Below are positions 10,818 to 22,675 of a stretch of DNA of 64,000 nucleotides, in pieces. This DNA is from Rhizodiscina lignyota (lineage: Eukaryota > Ascomycota > Dothideomycetes > Aulographales > Rhizodiscinaceae), in contig ML978129.1 of assembly GCA_010015805.1 (NCBI GenBank), positions 868,001 through 932,000 of the forward strand. Reading direction: 5' to 3'. A model generated the notes under the pieces. That model searched no databases, had not been told where the DNA came from, and was given only the letters and a program-made list of their open reading frames with translations. The translations under genes and the position numbers were made by a program. The first letter of the stretch is position 1. Each line of letters starts with the position of its first letter.

Positions 10818-12622
10818 ATGGCCCCAGAGGAGAGGTCCGGATCTCTCTCCGACGCAGATGAAGATTCTAGCGTTGGGGCCCTGGATCTAGGAGAAGACAA
10901 GGATTGGGAAGATGCCGAAAACGACGAAGAGCGACTCACATTCGTGAGTTTTCTTGACGACGCTACGTTTTCGGATCTTCCATCAATGCTTCGGCACTGC
11001 AAGGAGCGTTATCAATTCGATTTCGTAACGATCGTTCATCAGCTCGGTAGGAAGGGTTTTCTTAACACGACGGGATGGGATGGTAATGCTAACATGACCA
11101 TTCAGGTCTTGATTTCTTAGAGAATGTCAAACTCGTCAATTACATCCGTAATGAGGTCAAGAGCGGGAACAAGGCTTTTGATGTCAACTCGAAGGATGTG
11201 TTCAGTGACGACAAATACCTTCAACCTGTTCTAGAGGACGATGCCGTGCTTTTCAGTCTTGATGATCTACCAATCGCTGCCGACAAAGCAGACGTAGAGC
11301 AGCCTCCCAAGCAGACGGTCAATTACGACGATGCCATTCAAAGAGTTTCAGAGCTTGAAGACAAGTTGCGTAACCTTCAGAATGAATATGCAAGCTACAA
11401 ACATCGCGTAGAACGCACTTTGGACGAGCGTTGGGGTGCACCGACCAATGAATCGAGTGCGGCACAACTTTCGGCTTCAACTGAAAGGAGGGACACGTCC
11501 TACTTTGACTCATATTCATATAATGGTAAGCACAGGAGTCTGAAATATTTTACGGAGTATTGTTTTGAACCTTTCAGACATTCACGAGACTATGCTGAAG
11601 GATACCGTTCGGACTGATGCATATCGAGACTTCATTTACGACAATAAAGATCTCTTCCGAGACAAAGTCGTTCTCGATGTCGGTTGCGGTACCGGCATTC
11701 TCTCAATGTTCTGCGCAAAGGCTGGGGCTTCGAAAGTCATCGCCGTGGACAATTCATCTATCATAGAGAAAGCCAGGATCAACGTCCAGAATAACAATCT
11801 GCAAGACATCATCACATGTCTACATGGTAAGGTCGAAGAGGTCATGCTCCCTGTTCAGAAAGTCGATATAATTGTGTCTGAATGGATGGGTTACTGCTTG
11901 CTATTCGAAGCCATGCTCCCATCTGTGATATGGGCTCGAGACAAGTATCTGAAGCCTGATGGCCTCATGGTTCCGTCCCACTGCACGCTACATATCGCCC
12001 CTATCACCGACTCGGAGTACGTTGATGAGAACATACTGTTCTGGCAAAGCGTTTACGGTGAGCTTGCCCAGCAAGGATTCCTCTCGTCCTTAAGTTTTCT
12101 AACTCTTGGCTTCAAGGCTTCGACATGTCTGCGATGCTAGAGAAAATTCACGATGACGTGCTCGTCCGGCAGCTCAAACCGGAGAACGTCATTGAGACGA
12201 CTACCTTTTTCGAACTCCCATTACATTCTATCTCTTCATCTGAACTTGAATTCACCAAACAGTTTACGGTAGCATGGGATAAGGAGGTGGAGAGTGTCGA
12301 CGGCTGGGCGATCTGGTTTGATACCTTTTTCCTGCGCTCCCGAGACGAGCAACTTCCAAAGGTTCCGGCATCCAAATGGTCAGGAAGAGGAGTCGCCTTC
12401 ACGACTGGACCGTGGGGCAAGCAGACACATTGGCAATCTGGAGTCATGCTGATCGACGACAAGAACCAGTTTCCAAAACCCCTGAAAGGTCACTTGGAGG
12501 TCAAGGGGACTGTCGAGTACAGAAAGCGAGAAGGTGATGCACGAGCGCTGGATATTGAGATAGCATGGGAAGTTGCAGGAGAATCATCGCGGCAGTTCAA
12601 GCAGACTTGGTTCCTTCAGTAG
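10818..12622 (+). CDS. protein arginine N-methyltransferase, PRMT3 type
   Basis: This enzyme transfers methyl groups from S-adenosylmethionine to arginines, classically on ribosomal protein Rps2 for PRMT3. Four exons are inferred: 10818-11046, 11106-11525, 11578-12057 and 12117-12622, with introns of 59, 52 and 59 nt, giving 544 residues. Class I methyltransferase motifs are clear: LDVGCGTGILSMFCAKAGA (motif I), the double-E loop in SEWMGYCLLFEAML, and THW near the end. A coiled region (YDDAIQRVSELEDKLRNLQN) precedes the catalytic core, as in PRMT3. The N-terminal acidic region and SMLRHCKERYQFDF align with the PRMT3 zinc-finger segment, but the usual cysteines are missing (TFVSFLDDATF). This loss may be normal in filamentous fungi. 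Confidence 0.9.
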
Positions 12623-12684
12623 AGGAATCTCCAGACTAAGAAAAAGCAATCATATACCGTCTGTACGACGAGCATTACCGCGTG

Positions 12685-13016
12685 CTAATCCCCAAATTTG
12701 TTTTTGTTCATAGAGTCATCCAGTCTCTGATACAGCATCTCCATTGCCTGATATTGCGCAATATGTGCCTTGAGATGCAGCGATAGGCGTGCAGATTTAG
12801 ATCGCTCTGATATGCGTGAGCCCCGCAGAAGTGTACTCTTTCAGTTTCATTGGTGTGGCATTTGTGCCGAACGTAATTGCTTCTTTGATGGAAGCCCTAA
12901 GTTTATCTGATAGCTCAATCGAAGCTTGCATGAGCTTGTGACACAAAAGGCCTTCGGACCGTTGAGGATCGAGTCGATTTTAAGATCTCACCCTTGTCCC
13001 CTTTTGGTCCCCACAT
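12685..13016 (-). CDS. proposed small gene, 75 residues, function unknown
   Basis: A minus-strand gene is proposed in the gap between PRMT3 (ending 12622, convergent) and RAV1 (starting 13167, divergent). Exons 13016-12992, 12924-12873 and 12835-12685 join in frame to 75 codons plus TAG. The predicted protein starts MWGPKGDKASIELSDKLRAS, is highly charged and helical, and ends in AQYQAMEMLYQRLDDSMNKN followed by KFGD, suggesting a coiled-coil subunit. Weak points: the second intron would be only 37 nt, and a start at 12931 (MQASIEL) is also possible. Without splicing, the two coding segments lie in different frames. I do not recognise the family. Confidence 0.35.
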
Positions 13017-13166
13017 TAGCTGCGCAGCTCACGCGTCACATGGGACTGCGACAACCGCCAAAGTAAAGCACCTCGACCCACGAAGAATCCTTTCGCGATT
13101 CGGAAGCTGTGAGGATTGAGTGCGGTCCTCCCAGAATGATCGTGAGATTATAGCCTCGAGTAAGGC
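13017..13166. promoter_or_regulatory. short divergent promoter between the proposed small gene and RAV1
   Basis: If the small gene is real, these 150 bp serve two divergent starts, a spacing like the other divergent pairs in this window. No TATA box is evident. Confidence 0.3.
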
Positions 13167-16100
13167 ATGCGTACAATCCTCCCGGGTAAACCCCAGGCAG
13201 AGCTGCAAGCTGTCACGACTGGGCTTTGGCAAGACAAGCAGATTATTGTGAGTATCAGACCGCCATTACCTAGCAATGTGTGAATTGTAAAGCTCATTCT
13301 GCGCGTAATCGTAGGCATACATATCAGGCAGCGCGCTTGTCATCCTCGATGGACCGAACCATATCCTCCAAACTATCTACGTCGAACAGGACGGCGACTT
13401 GGCAGCAGTGGACTTTGACGAAGGCTCTGGGAAGATAGCGATATGTTCTGCGCACAAAGTCTATATCTACAAGCCATATGGGCATGAGGAAGGGGCTCTG
13501 AAGGTAAATTGAAGTAGGCTGGTTGAGCAGTGCGTGAATTGACAAAGTGTACAGTGGTCATTGCAGTTCGATTGGACTGTCGGAGATGGCAACGACGCAA
13601 TTAGGACACTGTCTTGGGGATCGGATGAAGAATTGCTTGTTGGCGGCTCGAGTTTGAATATCTACTCGACTAACAGCAGCGCAGAGCAGCTCTGGGAAAG
13701 CCAGCTCTCCAGTCCTGCGAAATTCGCTAGCTTCTCCCACGATGCGAGCTTGGTTGCCTCAACCGGAGCCTACGACAGGCTTGTCAAGGTCTGGAAGAGA
13801 ATTATACTCAGTTCTACCGATCAGCGATTCGATCATGGATACCTTCCCCATCCCGCGCCGATCACACAGATGCATTGGAGGAGGGCACGGCATCGGGAGC
13901 AGCATATGGATAATGTCCTATATACAGTGTGCGCGGACAAGAAGCTACGAGTGTGGGCTCCAATGGACCCCCATGGTCTTCAGGTCCTGCAGCAGTGGGC
14001 TGAGATTGATCTGATGGAATCAATTCAGCCAAGGTCTATCGCGCTCGCAGACCGGTCGCCGAGAAGATTTGCGTTTGTCATAGACAGCCGGGAGTTTTCT
14101 CTTGCGACTGAGCGTGCTGTACAGCAAGCTTCTGATGCAGAGGCAGAGCAGCACGGTCTGGCACACCTAATCGAGATTGCGAATCGTAATCCGGAAGTCT
14201 GTGTCGTCCTCGATGACAGGGGCAACATGTCAGCTTGGGGTCTTGAAAGAGTCGGTTGCAAAGACCGGCAGACATCAGACATATTCAATGTTGCCCACGT
14301 CGAAGGCTTGCACCTGCATTTACCCTCAGAGTTCTCCAAGAATCAGGACTACATCCGGTTCTACAACTTCAGCGGAAACTCGTTTACTCTACTTGCGCAT
14401 CATTTTGATGGGCGATTAGAGTGGTTTGAGTGTAGGCTTGACCAGTTGTTCGATCCCTCGCGAAAAGGCAATCGTCTTACTCAGAGAACCACCTGGACCG
14501 GCCACTCCAGCGAGATCAAGAAGGCTGTACGCACTGCGACTGGTAAAGCTCTCATTTCGCGCACTGTTGACAATGAGAGTATTGTTTGGAAGCAAAAGAG
14601 AACTGAGTCCGGCGTGATATTGACAAGGCACAGCACGCTCTCGACTCAGGAGCATATCCATCGCTCCTGGGTGTTGCACGAAGGCAACTTTGTCATCCTT
14701 TTACACCATGAGAGCATCTCTATTTGGAGCACGTGGACAGCAAGGGCGGTGGAGATTGCGAGGAGACCGTATTCCCTCCCTGGAAAGGCACTGTGCCTCA
14801 TAAGAATCCCAGAGACGCAAGCCGAGAGTGGAGTAGTCTATGTGGCTACTATTACTTCAGAGTTCAAAGGTGTGGGGTGGGAGATACACCTCCCATCAAG
14901 AAACGACAAAGATTCAACTCAAGCCACGATACTTGATTTCGGAAAGTTCGAACTAGGCTCTGGGGACGACCTATCTTTTGTATTACCTGTCGATCCTGCG
15001 GGCACCGCGCCAGTGATCTCTGGATTCCTGGATGTGTTCGCTCGTGATATTGCTATTTCCTACACGCATTCAGGAGTCTTAGAGTCATGGACTGCTCGAG
15101 TCAACGTGCAGGAGCGGAAACTTGAATGGTTGAATACGTCTACGGTCCACACTGGCGTCGAGAACCCATCATTGGCCAGTGGAACTTCTATTCGCAAAGC
15201 CGCGGTTGTCGATGCGGACAAGACCTCGCTCACCATCTGGAGTACTCGGAGCGGACAGCTTGAGCATCAAGAAAGCTTTGAAGGCCAAGGCGCCATCCAA
15301 GACATAGATTGGTCTTCAACTCCAGATAACCAATCCATTCTGGCAGTGGGCTTTCCGTATCGGGTTGTCATATTCACACAGATGCGTTTCGACTACATCA
15401 ACGCAGGGCCATCCTGGGCAGCCATTCGGGAAATCAACATTCGAGATCTTACCCCTCATCCCATTGGTGACTCTGTCTGGCTAGGCAGTGGCAACCTCGT
15501 CATTGGAGCTGGCAATCAGCTATTCGTGCAAGATGACAAGATTCAAGTATCAGATGGCTTACTGCCAGATTTCCGAGCAACCTCAAAAGCAAAACAGGAA
15601 TTGGATCTATTCACAGTAGTCAGTCGACTGAATGGGCCATTGCCTGTCTATCACCCTCAGTTCTTGGCACAATGTATATTGTCTGGGAAGATGGCTCTCG
15701 TGCAGCGCCTGCTCATCACGTTCTACAAGAAGTTGAAGTTCTTTACAGAGGGCGACGAGATGGATGAGCTACTTGGCCTTGATCCAGAGCATTTACCAAG
15801 CGAAGAAGATGTAAGTTCGATCTGCAGGCGTAACAAGAATTGTCTACTGACTCTGAGCAAGATGGGCGGGTCTGCACGAAAGGAGATGCACTCCTCATAT
15901 GTCGATTTCGAAGATGACGAAGATCCCGAGACTGTCACTGAAGAGGTTGCAAGCTCACTCACCGAACTATTGACAAAGCACCAAGTGCCGCAACTGTCTA
16001 GTCGTGAGCAGTTCAATCTTGTCGACATTGTCGAATGCGTTGGCACAGTTGAGAAGCATCGACGCTCCATCGATGACAATGGGTGCCGGTTCTTACTTTT

Positions 16101-17449
16101 CTTCCGCCAGCACGTCCTCAGAGCCGGCCACAGCGCAACGCAAGTACCAATCGCGTGGCGAGAGATCACTTGGGCGTATCACAGCGGAAGCCAAGATATT
16201 CTCGTGGACCTCGTTTCAAGGCATTTTCAAGGCCGGATGCTGTGGCACCATGCGAGAGAGAGTGGAATGTTCATGTGGATGACGGACTTGACTGCTTTGG
16301 TACGCGCCAATGACTTTTCCGGAATGATCTCTCACTAACTGCTTACAGAGGACTCAATTCGAAAACATTGCCAGAAATGAGTACACCAAGACGGATGAGA
16401 AGAACCCCGTTGACTGCAGCTTGTACTATATGGCACTCAAGAAGAAGGCGGTGCTTGTCGGCCTGTGGCGCATGGCGACATGGAATCGAGAACAGTCGAC
16501 AACGCAACGTTTCCTTAGCAATAATTTCAACGAGGCCCGATGGCGAACAGCGGCAATGAAGAATGCCTATGCACTGATGGGCAAGCACCGCTTCGCGTAC
16601 GCCGCCGCATTCTTCCTTCTTGGAGACAACCTGAAAGATGCAGTGAGCGTGCTGTCAAACCAGATGGGAGACACACAGCTGGCAATTGCGGTTGCTCGTG
16701 TCTACGAAGGCGATGACGGCCCTGTGCTAAGAGAATTTCTGGAAGAGAAAGTCCTGCCGCAAGCAGTGATGGAAGGCAACCGCTGGCTGGCAACCTGGGC
16801 GTTCTGGATGCTGAACAAGCGGGACAGGGCCGTTCGATCTCTCGTATCGCCACTTTCCAACCTCATGAGCCCAGCAGAGACTCCGAACCTGCAATCGAAG
16901 CTCTTCCTGACGGATGATCCAGCACTTATCGTGCTTTACAAACAGCTACGCGCCAAGTCGTTGCAGACCCTTCGTGGAGCGCTGGCAGTTTCGCCAAAGG
17001 CAGAATGGGAGTTCATTCTCCACACTGCCAGGCTATACGTCCGCATGGGCTGTGACACTCTCGCTCTCGACCTTGTCAAGACATGGGAATTCCTCAATCC
17101 GCCAGCACCGCCGCAACCGACACCTCTCTCACCCCTCCCGACGAAATTCCCATCGCATTCTATGCATTCGCCGACTCTGAACTCTCATCACCCATCTGCG
17201 CTGGATGGATTCGACTTCGACCCGAGGCAGATCCTTCGGCGACGCAGCTCTCTTGTCGTCGCGGATCTGCCGACCCGCGCTACTATTCGATCCGCTCTGC
17301 AGGAAGGACAAGAGAATGGCACGAGTAAAGAGAACGAGAACGCGGAGTCGGAGAAAAAGACAGAGCCGCTGCAGGAGAAGAAGAAGCCGCCCCCGACGCA
17401 GTTCCAGGAGCCAGATGCAAGCAGCTTGTTGGATTCGTTTGGATTTTGA
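13167..17449 (+). CDS. RAV1: Rav1, large subunit of the RAVE V-ATPase assembly complex
   Basis: Rav1 (DMXL/rabconnectin-3 in animals) scaffolds reassembly of V1 and Vo V-ATPase sectors on the vacuole and endosome. Five exons are inferred: 13167-13247, 13315-13503, 13555-15810, 15862-16299 and 16349-17449, giving 1354 residues. The N-terminus ILPGKPQAELQAVTTGLW and the following AYISGSALVILDGPN are characteristic. WD-type repeats fill roughly residues 30-700. The conserved Rav1 C-terminal region follows, including DCSLYYMALKKKAVLVGLWR and FAYAAAFFLLGDNLKDAVSV. The tail is Pro/Ser-rich, then Glu/Lys-rich, and ends DSFGF. The third intron (15811-15861) is 51 nt, has no stop and carries gtaagt plus a TACTGAC branch, so gene callers may read through it as 17 extra residues. 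Confidence 0.93.
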
Positions 17450-17842
17450 TTGCGATTGGAGCATGGCGTCTTGGTTGCAGTTGTTATTCGAATGTGTTAG
17501 TACGACCTGTGATTATCATTTCTTAGGGGCTCTGCATAGGTCACTGCATAATTATGTATCATATTCTCTTGACATTGTATTAATCTTATCTGAGCATCAC
17601 GGCTTGGGTTGTACTGTTGACGATATGTAAGATCCATCCATAAGGATGCTAATTCATAAAACCTTTCGTACAAAACCATTGGCATTTAAGTATACCGGAG
17701 AGGGGATATAGACCTTGATTCCATGACAAATCCACGCTCATGCTCTAATATACAGCATAGATTCTAAACGCCTGTCCCATGCTACTGTACAGTGTACCAG
17801 GCCCTATAGAGCCACGAGAGTGCCTTGTCTTTCCTCATATCT
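17450..17842. other. convergent 3' flanks of RAV1 and COX17
   Basis: This AT-leaning stretch contains only the 3' ends of two genes pointing at each other. No further gene is visible. Confidence 0.55.
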
Positions 17843-18109
17843 TTATGATGCATCCGTCGAGGGGATATTGAACCCGAAGCCCGCCATGCAACTTCTGTAC
17901 TTCGAGACCATGTCTTGACAAGCCTCTTGCGGGTTGGCGGCCGTGGAGAAGAGCATGCATTCGTCGCGAGCGGCTTTCTCTTCTTTGCATACGCAACATG
18001 GCTGTACACGTGTTAACGTCCGCTGTCCTCAGACTATTGGACTGTGCCAGGTCGGGCATACCTTGGGCTTCTCTGTGGCGTTGGTGGTGGGCTTGAGGTC
18101 GGCGGCCAT
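17843..18109 (-). CDS. COX17: Cox17, copper chaperone for cytochrome c oxidase
   Basis: Cox17 carries copper in the mitochondrial intermembrane space and hands it to Sco1 and Cox11. Two exons are inferred, 18109-18062 and 18001-17843, with a 60-nt intron, giving 68 residues, the usual length. The first exon encodes MAADLKPTTNATEKPK. The second begins PCCVCKEEK, giving the copper-binding CCxC at residues 18-21. The twin CX9C pattern is complete: Cys21-Cys31 and Cys44-Cys54. The family ending SKYRSCMAGFGFNIP is present. There is no classical mitochondrial presequence, as expected for a Mia40-imported protein. It is divergent from RNA1 with 336 bp between starts. Because the gene is tiny and split, it is easily missed. 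Confidence 0.95.
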
Positions 18110-18445
18110 GTTGCCGGATGTAGCGGTTGCTATGTGGCCATCAGTCGTGATGAATACAGATGATGAGTGGCTTGAGCTTCTTACGTCTTTGTATCGCGTC
18201 CATGGTGTATGTACAAGGTGAATTGAAGCAGTCTCCGGTGGATATGTAATCCGCACAGAATGTTGAAGCTCGAGGTCCCGATGGCGCTTGCAGGGATCAG
18301 GGGTGTAGTTCTAGCGCAGTTATGCGATGTTGACGATGCAAACTTCCACCCAAAACAAAAAATCCAAAACATTACCACCTTTTCCCACCACTCTTGCATA
18401 CATTCAAATACTCTGCTCTCTTGCTCATACCGTCACGACTAAATC
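18110..18445. promoter_or_regulatory. divergent promoter COX17 / RNA1
   Basis: These 336 bp lie between divergent start codons of two housekeeping genes. The RNA1 side ends in a CT/CA-rich leader before ATG. No TATA box is obvious. Confidence 0.5.
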
Positions 18446-19727
18446 ATGGCATCTCGAAAGACGTTTTCGCTCCTCGGAAAAGGGCTTAAGCTCGACTCTG
18501 CGGAGGACATAGCACCCCACATCCAGGCGCTGAAGGACGACCCTGACGTCGAGGAAGTGCAATTCACAGGCAATACATTGGGCGTCGGGGCTTCTGAAGC
18601 CTTGGCTGCAGTCTTGCAAACAAAATCCAAGCTCCAAGTAAGTCTCTCCGTTACCTACCCAAAACATGTCACTGACAATCTCCCAGGTGGTAAAACTCGA
18701 CGACATCTTCACCTCGCGCCTCCTCTCCGAAATCCCGTCCGCGCTCGAAGCGCTCCTCCAAGCGTGCCTCAAACTGCCGCAGCTGCACACCATCGACCTC
18801 TCCGACAACGCGTTCGGCCTCAACACCCAAGCCCCGCTCGTTTCCTTCCTCTCGCAGCACACGCCGCTGCAGCACCTCATCCTCAACAACAACGGCCTGG
18901 GCCCGCAAGCAGGCACGTACATTGCGAACGCGCTGACCGAGCTCGCGGCCAAGAAGGCGAAGGCGGATGCGCCGAAGCTGCAGACGGTCGTGTGCGGGCG
19001 CAACAGACTCGAGAGCGGGAGCATGGAGGCGTGGGCGAAGTGCTATGCTGCGAACACGGGGGTGCAGACGGTGAAGATGGTGCAGAATGGGATAAGGCAG
19101 GAAGGCGTGGCGCTGCTGCTTAAGCAGGGGCTGAGGAATGTGGGCAGCTTGAAGGTGCTGGATCTGCAGGATAATACGTTCACGCCGGTGGGCGCGAGGG
19201 CGCTGGGCGATGTCATTGGGGAGTGGGGACTGCTGGAAGAGCTTGGGGTGGGCGATTGCCTGCTCAGTGCGCGGGGAGGGGTGATGCTGGGCGAGGCGCT
19301 GATGAATGGGAGGAATGGCAAGTTGGAGGTGCTGAGGCTGCAGTATGGCGATGTGGACGCGAAGACTGTGAAGGGGCTGGCTGATGCTGTGGCGGCGGGG
19401 AAGCTGCCGGCATTGCGAAGAGTGGAACTGAATGGCAACAAGTTCAGCGAGGAGGATGTGCATCTGGAGAGGCTGAAGGAGGCGCTGGATGAGCGAAGGG
19501 ACGAGGCTGGCGCTGATGCTGAGGATGAGAATTGGGGCATCGACGAGCTGGATGAATTGGAGGAGGAGAGCGAGGAGGAAGAGGAAGAGGAGGCTGAAGA
19601 GGAAGGAGACGAGGAGGCCAAGGTGGTGGAGGAAGCGAAGCAGGCGCAAGAGGAGAACGTGGCGCAGGAGAAGGACAAGAAGGTCGATGAGCTGGCAGAT
19701 TTGCTGGACAAGACGGAGATCAAGTAG
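18446..19727 (+). CDS. RNA1: Rna1, Ran GTPase-activating protein (RanGAP)
   Basis: RanGAP stimulates GTP hydrolysis on Ran in the cytoplasm and so sets the direction of nuclear transport. Two exons are inferred, 18446-18637 and 18687-19727, with a 49-nt intron, giving 410 residues. Leucine-rich repeats run from about residue 35 to 330, for example LPQLHTIDLSDNAFG, LQHLILNNNGLG and LKVLDLQDNTF. CGRNRLESGS contains the arginine-finger-like region of Rna1 proteins. The acidic C-terminal tail (long Glu runs, about residues 345-375) is a family hallmark. The second exon is unusually GC-rich, so long unbroken frames on the opposite strand over 18669-19862 are an artefact. Confidence 0.95.
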
Positions 19728-20612
19728 GCGAACTGCTGCATTGGGCAAGAGGTTATGGTGGAGTGTGGAGTTGGACCCTGATATCATGCATCGGTGTGGA
19801 GTGTGGAGGCGCAATATTGCCACGAGTGTGCGGACTGGCTTGTTCAATACCATAGACAGCACTTTGGATTATCGAAGACAATGAAATTAAACCTTCCAAA
19901 TTCGAGAAATGGAGCCTTGCGTATGTATAGATGTATAGTTCATGCAGCAGTCGGGCGAGAGAGGTGCTGGGATTGGGGCAGCAAATGAGGTGCGCTCATC
20001 CCGCTGTTCTTGCGCTGCGGTCGGTACGATGCCGCGTGCCTTGCATTATCGACTTGCTGCGAAATTTATAAGCCGTTCGCAGCGGGACATTGGATGTGTT
20101 TGTCATGACATGTATACTCGCCGTGGAGAATTACATGGCAATGCGCGTTTGCGTGTTGACGTCGCTATCAGATAAAGGGAGCTGAACACGAGGGCGGGGT
20201 ACTTCGCCTGCTCACGCCCATCGTCAGGCGCTGATCAGTCGGCGGATCACTGGACACTGCTGGCCCGGCTGACCATCGCGCCAGCATAGCGACGCTTCAC
20301 TGCCACCGCTACTTGCCAACCTCAACGCCATTACTGTCTCTTTCCTGCTCTTCTTCCGCCATACACTGTCAGTAACTCTTGGTCGCCCAGCAGTCTACAT
20401 GATCCTTCCCGCGCCATCTTCCACAAAGAGAAGAGCGCGACTCTACCCTGGCCACAGGACCCACGGCCAAGCTGCGATACCGGTTTACGTCAACGCTCTG
20501 CGAGGCCGGCGGTGAACAAGGGAAATCCTGATTCTTTTCGAACATACACGCTGAGACTCTGAAGAGGATATCGGATAGCAGGCGACATCTGGACAAGAGA
20601 AGGCAGATCGCA
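19728..20612. other. intergenic 0.9 kb
   Basis: The 3' flank of RNA1 and the promoter of the membrane-protein gene starting at 20613. No supported gene. A CG-rich block around 20200-20340 precedes the likely transcription start. Confidence 0.45.
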
Positions 20613-22076
20613 ATGGAGCGTGTCGCATCAGAGCATGCTGGCGAGGGCAGGGACTCCAACACACCGACGCAGAGGGGAAATACAGCTCGCGCTCCAAATG
20701 GTGTGCAGTCCGCCATCCAAATGGGCGGGAGAGTACGGTCGGATGGTATGTTACCCGTCTTTACTATTGTGGAGTGATTCCTCTTCATCGCGTGCTCGTC
20801 TTATCTCCGCTGCCATGTCCTTGTCCATTCGTTGAGCGCTTCTTCACCTTTCTCGGGCACAAATCATACAAAGAACAAGTGACTAATGGACGTCGATGCA
20901 GACTCCTGGATCGAAGTGTCCTCTCAGCCTTCCTCGTCCTCCCTCTCTTCAGCCGGCGCACCATCTCCAGCTGACGAAATCATCACCACCGGCCTACGCA
21001 TCCAGCACGACTCCAACGCCCAACGAAGACGAAGACAGCTGGACCGCGCGCGCACAGGCGGACTACATATGGCGCAATCACCACGAGGTGCTAGCAGCAG
21101 CCAGGAGGAATACGAGGAGAGCGAGAGCGAATCAGACAGAGTGATGACGTCGTCCAACGAAGGCCTGGCAGCGCCCAGCCCACTGCAACGGGAGTGGAGG
21201 CCTTCCATGTCATCCACCTCGAGCAATCTGGGCGACGGAGAAGACGAGGACAGCGATGAGAACGCAACAGCCATAAACGTTGGTCGCGGCGCACAGCCGC
21301 ACCTTTCCTTCCAGCCGCAACCCAACGCATTCAACCGCCCTCCCTCAACAAGCGGCCAGCGAGCGCAATCCGCACAGCTCTACAACCCATCATCCGCGAC
21401 ACGGCCAGCAGTGCGCTCAGGCTCCCAACGACATTCTTACCCCACACAGCGCCAGACACAGCACACGCCATTCAACGCAATATCCCCATCTTACCAAGCC
21501 GATCATGACGCCGCTCTGCGCGCAAGCCTCTCCACCCTCCTCTCCTGCGCCGCAGCAGCCCGGGGCCTACCCAAGTCCGGCAATGCTCCCGGGACAGCGC
21601 CAGGCCCATCCGCACGAATAGAACCTACCGGTCTCCGCATCGTCCCCGAATCCGACATCCTTGGCCCCTCTCCGCCGGACACAAGGTCGCGCCGTACCAA
21701 CGCTGGAACCTCCTCCCCGCGCTCCCGCAGCGCCGACAAATCCAAGCGGCGCGGCTCCAGCAAAGACCGCTCTCGCGCCGCGAAGAAGCGGCGAGCGAGC
21801 TCGAACACGGGCGGCTTTGCGGGCCATGTGCCGTACTCGAGCTACGGGTTTGGGAGCTACAGTATCGACGACATCTCGCCGACACTGCTCACGTGGGTGG
21901 TCAGTGCGGGCGTCGTGGTGCTGGTCAGCGCGCTGAGCTTCTCCGCCGGCTATGTGGTTGGGAAGGAGGCGGGGCGGACGGAGGCGGTTGGCGGAGTAGG
22001 GAGCTGTGGGAGGGAGGTTGTTGGGAGTGTGAGGGGGAGCGGGCTGAGGAGGAGTCTTGTCGAGCGCGTTTACTGA
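20613..22076 (+). CDS. single-pass membrane protein of unknown function, long disordered N-terminus
   Basis: I do not recognise a characterised family. The preferred model has exons 20613-20745 and 20902-22076 with a 156-nt intron whose end (GACTAAT then GATGCAG) looks authentic; it joins as VRSD-DSWIEVSSQPSSSS. A simpler alternative starts at 20886 (MDVDADSWIEVSS) without an intron. The protein is Ser/Pro/Arg-rich and disordered for about 330 residues, with a basic segment (RGSSKDRSRAAKKRRA). It then has one transmembrane helix (LLTWVVSAGVVVLVSALSF, then AGYVVG) about 60 residues from the C-terminus. This layout suits a tail-proximal anchor in the ER, nuclear envelope or plasma membrane. GC content is high, giving open frames on both strands. 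Confidence 0.6.
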
Positions 22077-22675
22077 GGCACTGAGGCGAGACGGGATGTT
22101 TTGCAAATGGGTGGATGAATGACTGGATGGTTGGATGAACGAGCGATGACGGGACGATGCGATGGCTCGACGACTGATCAAGAAGGCATGACATTTTCTT
22201 CACCTGTTGACTTTTGATTTAATAAGAGCTCGGAAAACAAGCATTGTTATTCAGCGGATCATCACTCCGGAGCGTCTGATCCCGATATATTGGCATTCAT
22301 CTGGCGCGTCCTAGAGAGATGGTGGCATTCGCATCCGAGATTCTATGTTTCTCTTGATTTGGTTCCTTCACTTCTCACTTTTGCCTGTCTGCGGTACGGA
22401 GGCTTAGATCTTAACGTACTTGATGGATGTTGTTTTGGCTCTTCACTTCATACCCTACTGAAAGCAAGCACGAAAGAGCCAGTTTTTGCGGCACAGGCAC
22501 AGCATATAGCATGCGCATATCTCATGTGTTTGGAGTTTGGGGGGGCTTGATAGGGTCCTTCTGGGCAATAATAAACTCAGATATCATTGGTCTGGGCCCT
22601 TTATGATACTGCGGACATCTTGTGATACGTATCCGCTCCCTTCGTCTCAACAATTTCGCGGAGGCGGAGTGTTCT

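Noticed and set aside
18669-19862. 397-codon frame antisense to RNA1
   Set aside because: It mirrors the GC-rich RNA1 coding exon codon for codon, is Leu/His/Arg-rich and has no domain; RNA1 is unmistakable on the other strand.
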